A DNA stretch of 64,000 nucleotides from Sporisorium sorghi (lineage: Eukaryota > Basidiomycota > Ustilaginomycetes > Ustilaginales > Ustilaginaceae): assembly GCA_023212695.1 (NCBI GenBank), contig JALCCG010000031.1:57307-121306 (forward strand). Reading direction: 5' to 3'. The notes under the pieces were generated by a model. That model saw only the letters and a list, made by a program, of their open reading frames with translations, was not told the origin of the DNA and ran no database searches. How positions within the stretch are numbered: the first letter of the stretch is position 1; each line of letters starts with the position of its first letter. Below are positions 56,322-64,000 of the stretch, piece by piece. Position numbers and translations under genes: made by a program.

Positions 56322-57608
56322 ATGAAACCGGTCAGAGTAGGGCTTTTGGGATTAGGAACCGTAGGGACAGGGGTAGTCCGCATCGTAGAGGGGCATCAGG
56401 AGGATTTGAGCAGTCAGGTCGGTTCGCCGATTACGATAGAGCGTATTGCAGTAAAACATCTGGAGAAATACCGCAGCGTGAGCGTGGATCAGACTAAGCT
56501 AACCGAAGATCCATGGGAAGTCATCCGCGATCCCGAGATCGATGTCATTGTGGAAGTGATGGGCGGAATCGAGCAGACGAAGTCTTATATCCTCGAAGCG
56601 CTTGATCGGGGTAAACATATCGTAACAGCTAACAAGGATCTGATGGCTTTGCACGGTGCCGAAATTTTGGCAAAAGCTCAAGAGAAGCAGTGTGATGTGT
56701 TCTACGAAGCCAGTGTAGCTGGCGGCATTCCGATTATCCGGACGCTGATTGAAGGATTCTCATCCGACCGTATCATGAAAATTATGGGGATTGTGAACGG
56801 CACAACCAACTTTATTCTGACCAAAATGAGCCAGGAGGGCGCCTCTTACGAGGATGTTTTGGCGGAGGCCCAGCAGCTTGGATATGCAGAGGCTGATCCG
56901 ACTTCCGATGTGGAAGGCTTGGACGCGGCACGCAAGATGGCGATACTCGGTACCCTCGGCTTCCGTACGAATGTGGAGCTGCAGGATGTATCTGTCAAGG
57001 GAATCTCGCAAGTGACAAAGGACGATATTGCGTATGCCAAGCGCTTGGGTTACGAGATGAAACTTCTGGGAATTGCAGAGCGGCAGGACGATGAGTTCAG
57101 CATCAGCGTTCAGCCGACGATGGTTCGCAAAGGACATCCCATCGCAGCAGTGAACGGCGTATTTAACGCCGTTTACGTGTACGGAGAAGCAGTTGGCGAA
57201 ACGATGTTTTATGGAGCCGGTGCCGGCGAGATGCCAACGGCAACATCCGTAGTGGCAGACCTGGTAGCCATCATTAAGAATCTGAAGCTGGGCGTTAACG
57301 GTTTGAAAGCCATCGTCCCTTATAAACTGAAGAAACTCAAAACCGATGAGCAGATCGTGTACAAAAATTTCATTCTGCTTCATGTGGATGATAAAGCGGG
57401 CGTGCTTGCCCAAATTACGCAGGTGTTTGCCCAGCATGATGTCAGCTTGGAGTCCGTTGTCCAGCAGCCGAATGAGCATAACCCGGATGCTGAGATTATC
57501 ATCGTCACCCATAACGCAAGCAAAGCCAACATGGATAAGGTACTGAATCATTTCGAAGGCTTGGATGTCATCCGCCGAATTAAAAGTGTTTATCGTGTTG
57601 AAGGATAA
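56322..57608 (+). CDS. hom: Homoserine dehydrogenase
   Basis: 428 aa. NAD(P) motif LGLGTVGTGVV, catalytic region VNGTTNFILTKM, and a C-terminal ACT domain (~350-428, FILLHVDDKAGVLAQITQVFAQHDVSLESVVQQ) suited to threonine feedback. Reduces aspartate-semialdehyde to homoserine. ATG at 56322 after AGGAGG. Followed by thrC and thrB. Confidence 0.97.
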   Translation: MKPVRVGLLGLGTVGTGVVRIVEGHQEDLSSQVGSPITIERIAVKHLEKYRSVSVDQTKLTEDPWEVIRDPEIDVIVEVMGGIEQTKSYILEALDRGKHIVTANKDLMALHGAEILAKAQEKQCDVFYEASVAGGIPIIRTLIEGFSSDRIMKIMGIVNGTTNFILTKMSQEGASYEDVLAEAQQLGYAEADPTSDVEGLDAARKMAILGTLGFRTNVELQDVSVKGISQVTKDDIAYAKRLGYEMKLLGIAERQDDEFSISVQPTMVRKGHPIAAVNGVFNAVYVYGEAVGETMFYGAGAGEMPTATSVVADLVAIIKNLKLGVNGLKAIVPYKLKKLKTDEQIVYKNFILLHVDDKAGVLAQITQVFAQHDVSLESVVQQPNEHNPDAEIIIVTHNASKANMDKVLNHFEGLDVIRRIKSVYRVEG

Positions 57609-57665
57609 GCGATTCAAAGCATGAACCCTATATAATTTTTTCACAAGAAAAGGAGAACAAGAGAG

Positions 57666-58739
57666 ATGCCGTATGAAGGATTGCTTCAAACCTACAGAGA
57701 ATATTTGCCGGTGAATGAGCGTACTCCGCTTCTTACACTCAAGGAAGGGAATACGCCACTGATCAAAGCCGTTAACTTGTCGGAAGAGCTCGGGATTGAT
57801 TTGCATTTCAAATTTGAAGGACTTAATCCTACGGGATCTTTTAAAGACCGTGGAATGGTGATGGCCGTAGCAAAAGCGATGGAAGAGGGAAGCCGTACAA
57901 TTATGTGCGCTTCTACCGGTAATACTTCCGCAGCAGCGGCTGCTTATGCTGCCCGCGGAGGGTTGAATTGCATCGTCATTATTCCTAACAATAATATTGC
58001 TTTGGGTAAGCTTGCTCAGGCGATGATTTACGGAGCGAAGGTCATTGCCATTGACGGCAACTTTGACCGTGCGCTGGAAATCGTTCGCGAGATTACTGCG
58101 AAGCATCCGATCACGCTTGTGAACTCGGTGAATCCGTATCGTATCGAAGGCCAGAAGACTGCGGCATTCGAGGTCGTAGACCAACTGGGCAAAGCGCCGG
58201 ATGTACTGGCGATTCCAGTCGGCAATGCGGGTAACATCTCCGCATACTGGAAAGGATTTAAAGAGTATCACACCGCAGGCAAATCGTCCTCACTTCCAAA
58301 AATGCTTGGGTTTGAAGCGGAAGGCGCGATGGCTATCGTCAAAGGGGAGCCTATCGCGAATCCGGAGACAGTGGCCACTGCCATCCGCATCGGGAATCCA
58401 GCCAGCTGGAAAACGGCGGTTGCTGCTGCAGAGGAGTCCGGCGGACAGATTAACTATGTTACGGACGAGGAGATTTTGGAAGCTTATCGCAAAATTGCAT
58501 CGCGGGAAGGGATTTTTGCCGAGCCTGGATCTGCTGCTTCCATTGCAGGTGTCTATAAAATGAAGCGTGAAGGATATTTTAAAGGCGGGGAGTCCGTTGT
58601 CTGTGTTCTGACAGGACATGGTCTGAAGGATCCCAACATCGCGATCTCCACAGTGAAATCCGAACCGCTCGTTGTGTCGGATACAGAATCTGCCGTAATG
58701 GATGCTATTGCTCAGCTTGAAGGAGCTGCGCAGGTATGA
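57666..58739 (+). CDS. thrC: Threonine synthase
   Basis: 357 aa PLP enzyme converting O-phosphohomoserine to threonine. The PLP lysine is in [15 protein letters not shown]; substrate region [18 protein letters not shown]; glycine loop [13 protein letters not shown] variant (IPVGNAGN). Short bacterial class. ATG at 57666 with AAAAGGAGAA; its stop overlaps thrB by four bases (ATGA). Confidence 0.96.
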   Translation: MPYEGLLQTYREYLPVNERTPLLTLKEGNTPLIKAVNLSEELGIDLHFKFEGLNPTGSFKDRGMVMAVAKAMEEGSRTIMCASTGNTSAAAAAYAARGGLNCIVIIPNNNIALGKLAQAMIYGAKVIAIDGNFDRALEIVREITAKHPITLVNSVNPYRIEGQKTAAFEVVDQLGKAPDVLAIPVGNAGNISAYWKGFKEYHTAGKSSSLPKMLGFEAEGAMAIVKGEPIANPETVATAIRIGNPASWKTAVAAAEESGGQINYVTDEEILEAYRKIASREGIFAEPGSAASIAGVYKMKREGYFKGGESVVCVLTGHGLKDPNIAISTVKSEPLVVSDTESAVMDAIAQLEGAAQV

Positions 58740-59707
58740 GTTTGTCCCAAGGAGTCCGGGTGAAGGTTCCGGCCAGTACGGCGAATTTGGGACCTGGATT
58801 CGATACACTCGGCATGGCATTGTCTCTTTATTCATGGATCGAGATCAAAGCGTCGGAGCAGACCGGATTCCATCTTCATGGTGATCAGATGGGTAGTCTG
58901 CCGACAGATAAGAGCAACCTGATTTATAAGGTGGCTCAGATGGTTTTTGAGGAAGCGGGACAATCTGTCCCGGAACTCGAAATTTCCATGTACTCTGAAA
59001 TACCGCTCACCCGGGGTCTTGGCAGCAGCGCTTCAGCCATTGTAGGTGCATTAGCAGCTGCCAACGCTCTGATCGGCTCACCATTGCCGGATTCCAAGCT
59101 TTTTGATATGGCGACGAATCTTGAGAAGCATCCAGATAATGTGGGGGCTTCTTTATTTGGAGGAATTATTACGGCTGTATGGGATGGAGCTCATGCGGAT
59201 TATATGCGCATTGAACCTCCGGCGGACCTCGGAACGCTCGTAGTCATTCCCGATTTTGAGTTGGCGACATCCAAGGCAAGGGAAGCATTGCCTGCCCAGG
59301 TCAGTTTAGCCGACGCTGTATATAATATTAGTCGGTCCTCCTTAATGACAGCAGCTCTTTGCGCAGGCAGACTGGATTTGATTCGTGCTGCAATGCAAGA
59401 CCGTATCCACCAGCCCTACCGGGCACCGCTCATACCGGGGATGTCCAGGATTTTGACAGAAGCACCTGACCAGGGAGCACTCGGTATCGCGCTTAGCGGG
59501 GCGGGTCCGACTATGATTGCTTTCGTGGACCGCAAAGATCCGCGAGTAGAAGGACAACTGAGCACGTATCTGATGGAGACGATGAAGTCGGAAGGAATTT
59601 CGGCTGCTTGTTACCAGCTGAATCCAGTTGCCGAAGGTGTTCAGCTGATGGATGATATAAACAACAAATCCTTTTTGGATATGATTAGAGGGGAAGTTAC
59701 TTCATGA
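58736..59707 (+). CDS. thrB: Homoserine kinase
   Basis: 323 aa GHMP kinase. N-terminal [27 protein letters not shown] loop [21 protein letters not shown], and C-terminal [15 protein letters not shown]. Phosphorylates homoserine for ThrC. Its start overlaps thrC and its end overlaps pheA, indicating tight coupling. Confidence 0.96.
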   Translation: MSLSQGVRVKVPASTANLGPGFDTLGMALSLYSWIEIKASEQTGFHLHGDQMGSLPTDKSNLIYKVAQMVFEEAGQSVPELEISMYSEIPLTRGLGSSASAIVGALAAANALIGSPLPDSKLFDMATNLEKHPDNVGASLFGGIITAVWDGAHADYMRIEPPADLGTLVVIPDFELATSKAREALPAQVSLADAVYNISRSSLMTAALCAGRLDLIRAAMQDRIHQPYRAPLIPGMSRILTEAPDQGALGIALSGAGPTMIAFVDRKDPRVEGQLSTYLMETMKSEGISAACYQLNPVAEGVQLMDDINNKSFLDMIRGEVTS

Positions 59708-60591
59708 AAAAAATAGCCTTGTTGCCCTCAGGATCGGTATCTCATGAAGCGATACGCTATCTCCTTAATGGTGAGCCGGTGGAGTTTGTGCACTATAAAC
59801 TGATCTCTGATGTATTTATGTCTACAGTAGAAGGCAAGAGCGATTATAGCGTTATCCCGATTGAGAACACCATTGAAGGATCGGTAAGCCTTCACATGGA
59901 TTGGCTGGTGAATGAGGTGGACCTGCCGATGCAGGTGGAGTGGGTATATCCTTCCATCCAAAATTTAATCGGAAATGCTTCGGAATTCCTTACGAGTGAC
60001 GGAACGATGGATTACAGTCAAATCAAAAAGATCTGGTCCCATCAAGTTGCGACTGCGCAGTGCCGTCAGTTTCTTGCAAAAGCTGCACCTCAAGCGGAGC
60101 TGGAGCAAGTAGGCAGCACCTCGGAGGGTGTTAAAATCGTAAAGGATAATCCAGGCCAGGGGTGGGCCGCGATCGGAACATCACTGGGTGCGGCAACACA
60201 CGGATTAAACGTGCTTGCCGAGCGTATTACCGATCATGATAACAATTACACCCGATTCGTATTGATCGGTCGTGATCCGATTTCAATTAACCGTTCGCCG
60301 GAGCATATCAAAACCAGTATCCTGGTTACGCTGCCGGAAGACGTTCCGGGTGCGCTGCATCAGGTACTTTCTGCTTTTGCATGGCGGCGTTTGAACTTGT
60401 CCCGCATCGAGTCCCGCCCTACGAAGAAAAAGCTTGGTAATTACTATTTTTATATTGATGTCATGGCTTCTACCGATTCCGTTCTGTTGGTCGCAGCAAT
60501 GGGAGAGATTGAAGCGCTTGGATGTTTGGTTCGCGTGCTGGGGTCTTATCCGGGCTATGCGTACGAGCGTGAGAAGATGGAGGTTAAGTAA
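59704..60591 (+). CDS. pheA: Prephenate dehydratase
   Basis: 295 aa. PDT domain (KIALLPSGSVSHEAIRYLL; YSVIPIENTIEGSVSLHMDWLV; YTRFVLIG with the TRF motif) followed by an ACT domain with ESRPTKKKLGNYYFYIDV for phenylalanine feedback. Converts prephenate to phenylpyruvate. ATG at 59704 overlaps the thrB stop. Confidence 0.95.
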   Translation: MKKIALLPSGSVSHEAIRYLLNGEPVEFVHYKLISDVFMSTVEGKSDYSVIPIENTIEGSVSLHMDWLVNEVDLPMQVEWVYPSIQNLIGNASEFLTSDGTMDYSQIKKIWSHQVATAQCRQFLAKAAPQAELEQVGSTSEGVKIVKDNPGQGWAAIGTSLGAATHGLNVLAERITDHDNNYTRFVLIGRDPISINRSPEHIKTSILVTLPEDVPGALHQVLSAFAWRRLNLSRIESRPTKKKLGNYYFYIDVMASTDSVLLVAAMGEIEALGCLVRVLGSYPGYAYEREKMEVK

Positions 60592-61476
60592 ATGTCAGAG
60601 CAATGGATCTATTTAGATGGAGAATTGGTTACCAAAGAGAACGCTAAAGTATCCGTTTTTGATCATGGATTCCTGTACGGAGACGGTATATTCGAAGGTA
60701 TTCGGATATATAACGGCAACATCTTTAAGTGCAAGGAACACTTGGACCGGCTGTACGATTCCGCCAAGTCCATCGATTTAGTTATTCCACTGGCATTTGA
60801 TGAACTGCTGGAGGCTATGGCAGAAACCATTCGACGCAATGATATGCGTAATGGCTATATTCGTCTCGTGGTATCTCGTGGTGCTGGCAATCTGGGCCTG
60901 GATCCGCGGCGCTGTCCTAAACCAACCGTGTTAATCATTGTAGAGCAGCTCGCCATTTACTCGGAGGAAGCTTATCTGAACGGCTTGAAGGCCGTTTCTG
61001 TGGCTCAGCGCCGCAACATTCCAGATGCGCTTAATCCCAAGATCAAGTCCTTGAACTATCTAAACAACATTCTTGTGAAGATTCAATCGAACTTTGCGGG
61101 TGCGGATGAAGCGATCATGATGAATGCGCAAGGATATGTGACCGAAGGTTCCGGGGATAATATTTTCATCGTCAAAAATGGAGTGGTCACAACACCGCCC
61201 TGCTATCTGGGAGCACTTGAAGGCATTACGCGTCAGGCAATTATCGATTTATGCGATCAACTGGGCATTAAATTGAAGGAAGAGCCTTTTAGCATGCACG
61301 ACGTATACATTGCAGACGAGGTATTCTTTACAGGAACCGCTGCCGAGGTTATTGCCGCTCGCGAAATTGACGGTCGGATTATCGGTAAAGGGCAGGCTGG
61401 CCCGGTTACTCTGAAGCTGCTCGAAGAATTCCGCAAAATTGTAGATCAAGACGGTTATAAAGTATGGGAATCTTAA
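60592..61476 (+). CDS. ilvE: Branched-chain amino acid aminotransferase (class IV)
   Basis: 294 aa fold-type IV PLP transaminase. N-terminal IYLDGELVTKENAKVSVFDHGFLYGDGIFEGIR. The PLP lysine is in IKSLNYLNNILVKIQS; C-terminal PPCYLGALEGITRQAIIDL. The ATG follows the pheA stop immediately. D-alanine aminotransferase is a related alternative, but size and YGDGIFEGIR favour the IlvE group. Last gene of the pheB-to-ilvE operon. Confidence 0.92.
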   Translation: MSEQWIYLDGELVTKENAKVSVFDHGFLYGDGIFEGIRIYNGNIFKCKEHLDRLYDSAKSIDLVIPLAFDELLEAMAETIRRNDMRNGYIRLVVSRGAGNLGLDPRRCPKPTVLIIVEQLAIYSEEAYLNGLKAVSVAQRRNIPDALNPKIKSLNYLNNILVKIQSNFAGADEAIMMNAQGYVTEGSGDNIFIVKNGVVTTPPCYLGALEGITRQAIIDLCDQLGIKLKEEPFSMHDVYIADEVFFTGTAAEVIAAREIDGRIIGKGQAGPVTLKLLEEFRKIVDQDGYKVWES

Positions 61477-61508
61477 TTTTATAGGACAGCTCGTTATGTG
61501 TCTTCAAC

Positions 61509-61540
61509 AATCCTTTCATGTCGATGGAAGGATTTTTTTT
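61509..61540 (+). terminator. Rho-independent terminator of the pheB-ilvE operon
   Basis: AATCCTTTCA (61509-61518) and TGGAAGGATT (61525-61534), then T8 in all. Confidence 0.88.
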
Positions 61541-61571
61541 GTCTTGAGGGATGTCAATCGCCTATTCCGTG

Positions 61572-61579
61572 CATAGGAT
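61572..61579 (+). promoter_or_regulatory. Sporulation-type -10 (CATAGGAT) before safA
   Basis: CATAGGAT, 60 bases before the safA start, identical to the element before spoIVFA at 43548. Fits sigma-E-like -10; the -35 (GTCAATC at 61553) is weak. Confidence 0.35.
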
Positions 61580-61639
61580 GTAGTAACGAAAGCGGGCGAA
61601 TTACATGACGCCTAGAAGAGTGTAGGAGGTTTTAGCGGC

Positions 61640-63334
61640 GTGAAGATACACATCGTCAAGGAAGGCGACACCCTATATGAGCTGTCCAAAAAATATGACG
61701 TCCCATTAGCGAAAATCATCGATGCCAATCCACAGCTCGTGGATCCGAATAAGCTCGAGGTCGGTACCAAGATCAAAGTACCAACAGAGCCTGTTCCGGT
61801 ACCTGGCGGCAGCCAGCCAATCATCCATAAGCATACGGTAAAGCAAGGAGATTCTCTCTGGAAGCTGTCCAAGGCATGGGGAGTTACCTTGAAGGAAATC
61901 ATTGATGCCAATCCGCAGCTTAAAAATCCGAATGCCCTTTTGGTGGGAGAAGTCGTCAATATCCCGTCATCAGGGGTATACACGGAGACAGGAGCAGAAG
62001 AGGGGACTTCGATGAGCTCTGGATCGACCCCTGGCAAGAAGAAACCAGGCAGCAAGGAATACACGGGCGTGAAGGAAGAAATAACGGCGCCGATCGAGCA
62101 GCCGCCGGTACCTGAAGTGAAGGAACCGGAACCGCCGGTTCTGCCAAAACTGCCGGAGATTTCACCTTTTCCAGAGGAACCTAAGAAAATCGAACCGGAA
62201 ATTAAGAAACCCGAAATGATGCCGGAAGTCAAAAAGCCGATCATTATGCCGGAGATCAAAAAACCAGAAATCATGCCTGAAATTAAAAAGCCGGAAATCA
62301 TGCCGGAGATTAAGAAATCAGAAGTGATGCCGGAATTTAAGAAGCCTGTCGTTATGCCTGAGTTCAAACCAGAATTCAAACCAGAATTTATACCGCCATA
62401 TAAACCCATTGAACCTGAGTATACGTTCCCTGTCAAAACCATGCCGCTGCCGCATCCGATTCATCCGATCGCGGAACCGTGCCCGCCATTTATGGAGATG
62501 CCAGTTCACATGATGCCACATCCATGTCCAGAATTCCCTCATAAAAATGCGCCAGCATTTACGATGCCACAATATGTCTCTCCTGAAGGGCCATGGGGAT
62601 ATCATGAGCCTGTAAAATGGCAAGGCGCGGATTTTGGCAAAGCGGTACATCCGTTTCACCAGATTTCACAGGAAGTGATGCCAGTCTCTTATAATGAGGG
62701 CTGGGGGAATGCGACGGCTGGATACCCGGGAGTATCTGAACAACCGATGAGTTTGGAATATTCACAATTCTCGATTACAGAATCATATACGGGCGGTATG
62801 GGTTCCAACTACCAGCCATATCCCGAGCATCATCATACAGCAATGACTTACGGATATGTTCCATCACCTTGCGGGTGCCATGGAGGAGAAATAAGTCCGT
62901 ACTACAATATGCCTCATCACGGGTACCCGCAACATGAACATCACGGTCACCACGTACCTGGCGTTGGAGTTCCTTATCAACCATGGCAGGGTGGAATGGA
63001 TTTTAATGCAGGAGCATATGGTTCCCCGGCAGCTCATGGCACATATCCTTCATTTGCAAATCCATATGAGCAGAACTGGAATGAACGACAAAACGAGCAG
63101 CAGTTTGCTCCTAGCCCTTTTGAGACACAGCAGAGCAACATTTCTGGCAGTAATGAGCTTGAGAATGCTGATGATGATTTGCCGATAAGAGATACGGGTG
63201 TCGAAGAGGCTGCAAAATCCAGAGCGAAAGTAAACCGTCAACAGGCTAATAAAACAAGAACAGCAGCAAAAAAATCGCGCAAACAATCTCCTGCATCAAG
63301 AAGCAAGCGCCAAAATCCTTGGATCAAAGGGTAA
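61640..63334 (+). CDS. safA: SafA-like spore coat assembly protein with two LysM domains
   Basis: 564 aa. Two N-terminal LysM domains (residues ~3-47, IHIVKEGDTLYELSKKYD to TKIKVP; ~61-110, KHTVKQGDSLWKLSKAWG to EVVNIP) bind cortex glycan. A 9-residue repeat of the pattern EIKKPEIMP follows (~187-240), then a His/Pro/Tyr/Gly-rich coat-like region and a basic C-terminus (RAKVNRQQANKTRTAAKKSRKQ). GTG start at 61640 with TAGGAGG. In B. subtilis SafA directs the inner coat and binds SpoVID. The repeat region and composition are more elaborate than in B. subtilis. Confidence 0.85.
   Translation: MKIHIVKEGDTLYELSKKYDVPLAKIIDANPQLVDPNKLEVGTKIKVPTEPVPVPGGSQPIIHKHTVKQGDSLWKLSKAWGVTLKEIIDANPQLKNPNALLVGEVVNIPSSGVYTETGAEEGTSMSSGSTPGKKKPGSKEYTGVKEEITAPIEQPPVPEVKEPEPPVLPKLPEISPFPEEPKKIEPEIKKPEMMPEVKKPIIMPEIKKPEIMPEIKKPEIMPEIKKSEVMPEFKKPVVMPEFKPEFKPEFIPPYKPIEPEYTFPVKTMPLPHPIHPIAEPCPPFMEMPVHMMPHPCPEFPHKNAPAFTMPQYVSPEGPWGYHEPVKWQGADFGKAVHPFHQISQEVMPVSYNEGWGNATAGYPGVSEQPMSLEYSQFSITESYTGGMGSNYQPYPEHHHTAMTYGYVPSPCGCHGGEISPYYNMPHHGYPQHEHHGHHVPGVGVPYQPWQGGMDFNAGAYGSPAAHGTYPSFANPYEQNWNERQNEQQFAPSPFETQQSNISGSNELENADDDLPIRDTGVEEAAKSRAKVNRQQANKTRTAAKKSRKQSPASRSKRQNPWIKG
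62198..62359 (+). repeat. Six 27-base tandem units within safA
   Basis: Six in-frame copies encoding EIKKPEMMP, EVKKPIIMP, EIKKPEIMP (twice), EIKKSEVMP and EFKKPVVMP, followed by a shorter EFKPEFKPEF tract. Codon differences between units show the array is not very recent. Confidence 0.88.
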
Positions 63335-63352
63335 GAATTCAAGTTGTTAATG

Positions 63353-63387
63353 AAGTAAGGGGGATCAATGGGTGGTCCTCCTTATTT
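63353..63387 (+). terminator. Hairpin terminator after safA
   Basis: AAGTAAGGGGGATC (63353-63366) pairs with GGTCCTCCTTATTT (63374-63387), with wobbles. Confidence 0.6.
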
Positions 63388-63523
63388 GCTGTGACCATGT
63401 TTCTGTATCTTTTCATTCATCTTTGTTTTGCTTGTTTCGGATGTCTATGAATCTTCCGAATGTTTAGTTATGCTAGCCTCAATGCAGAATCTAAGGCAAA
63501 TAGAATTTGGAAGAAATTATGTA

Positions 63524-63553
63524 TTGCTATCACATTGAATAATGTGATACATT
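63524..63553 (+). promoter_or_regulatory. Distal promoter with a 9-bp perfect dyad in the spacer
   Basis: TTGCTA (63524-63529), 18-base spacer, TACATT (63548-63553). TATCACATT (63528-63536) and AATGTGATA (63541-63549) form a perfect inverted repeat with a 4-base centre, overlapping the spacer and both hexamer edges, as an operator would. The 68-aa frame overlapping here shows no support as a gene. Confidence 0.5.
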
Positions 63554-63643
63554 ATAAATCCAGTCGCGAAATGAAAGAATGCGATGGGACGCTGAGGTTG
63601 AGAGGAAGTTATAAGAACTTAAAAAACTCTCTAAAAAAACCTC

Positions 63644-63672
63644 TTGCATTACCGGAACAAACGTGATATATT
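63644..63672 (+). promoter_or_regulatory. rRNA operon promoter
   Basis: TTGCAT (63644-63649), 17-base spacer, TGATATATT extended -10 (TATATT 63667-63672). About 155 bases before the 16S gene. The leader between carries the CTTTGAAAACTGAACAACGAG segment common to rRNA leaders of this group. Confidence 0.8.
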
Positions 63673-63826
63673 ATAAGAGTTGCTGGTGCGAATGATATAC
63701 ACCGACAACGAAGAAGTTGATCTTTGAAAACTGAACAACGAGTGAGTAAAACGGACCACTTCGGTGGAACGTTGAAATAGAGAATTGAACAAATTCTCGT
63801 CAGTTTCTAAATGAGCAAGTCAAACC

Positions 63827-64000
63827 TTTTTGGAGAGTTTGATCCTGGCTCAGGACGAACGCTGGCGGCGTGCCTAATACATGCAAGTCGAGCGGACTTG
63901 AAGGAGTGCTTGCACTCCTGAGAGTTAGCGGCGGACGGGTGAGTAACACGTAGGCAACCTGCCCTCAAGACTGGGATAACTACCGGAAACGGTAGCTAAT
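63827..64000 (+). rRNA. 16S ribosomal RNA, 5' end (truncated by window edge)
   Basis: Starts TTTTTGGAGAGTTTGATCCTGGCTCAG and continues with the universal GACGAACGCTGGCGGCGTGCC and ACATGCAAGTCGAGCGGACTTG, then GGCGGACGGGTGAGTAACACG. Only about the first 175 bases lie inside the window. The V1 region (GACTTGAAGGAGTGCTTGCACTCC) fits Paenibacillus. Confidence 0.97.

Noticed and set aside
56760..58271. A 503-codon open frame on the minus strand opposite hom and thrC
   Set aside because: It lies fully antisense to two well-identified genes, has an amino-acid make-up rich in His/Arg/Cys/Leu typical of a shadow frame, no ribosome site, and no domain.
62198..62359. Regular repeats in safA as a possible CRISPR-like array
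   Set aside because: Units are contiguous, without spacers, in frame, and encode a consistent peptide repeat.
63460..63666. A 68-codon frame upstream of the 16S gene
   Set aside because: It overlaps two promoters and the dyad, lacks a ribosome site, and has a composition not resembling a protein.

Overview
The window looks like a chromosomal segment of a spore-forming, low-to-mid GC Firmicute, most likely Paenibacillus or a close relative. The reasons are gene content (SpoVID, SafA, SpoIVFA/FB, Spo0B), T-box leaders on argS and valS, an L27 with a Prp-cleavable leader, an RNase E/G protein beside rplU, and a gene order that follows the Bacillus tig-clpX-lon-hem-spoVID-valS-folC-maf-radC-mre-min-spoIVF-rplU-rpmA-spo0B-obg-pheB-safA block with Paenibacillus-like changes. 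All assignments come from reading motifs and gene order. No database search was run.

Layout. 1-7.9 kb is a mixed region: small unknown proteins, argS (minus strand) under a T-box leader, a methyltransferase, an EamA protein and a GNAT acetyltransferase. Two identical tRNA-Arg(TCT) genes in inverted orientation flank it, with non-coding repeats beside the second. 8.0-17.8 kb is protein quality control (tig, clpP, clpX, lonB, lonA, engB) with ispG inserted. 18-19.3 kb holds an unknown protein and speD, which has a structured-looking leader. 19.7-28.4 kb is a tetrapyrrole operon (hemA, hemX, a siroheme-branch dehydrogenase, hemC, a cobA-hemD fusion, hemB, hemL) ending in a pseudouridine synthase. 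28.5-36 kb carries spoVID, T-box-controlled valS, folC and murC. 36.2-45.4 kb has a SPOR-domain membrane protein, maf, radC, mreBCD, minCD and the spoIVFA/FB pair. 45.5-50.1 kb has rng, rplU-prp-rpmA, spo0B and obg.

50.4-55.6 kb is the least ordinary part: a six-gene, probably single-operon cluster. It encodes an SPFH protein with five zinc ribbons, a four-helix membrane protein with a coiled-coil tail, and four tandem paralogues that share a three-helix membrane anchor, a winged-helix-like segment and a C-terminal zinc ribbon. It sits between obg and pheB, which are neighbours in Bacillus subtilis, and its last three genes are visibly AT-richer than the rest. I consider it the best candidate for an undescribed (membrane-stress-like) system.

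55.8-61.5 kb is an amino-acid operon (pheB, hom, thrC, thrB, pheA, ilvE). 61.6-63.3 kb is a SafA-like spore coat protein, and the window ends in the promoter, leader and first ~175 bases of a 16S rRNA gene. SpoVID and SafA, known partners in B. subtilis, are both present, as are Prp with its L27 substrate and MinC with MinD.
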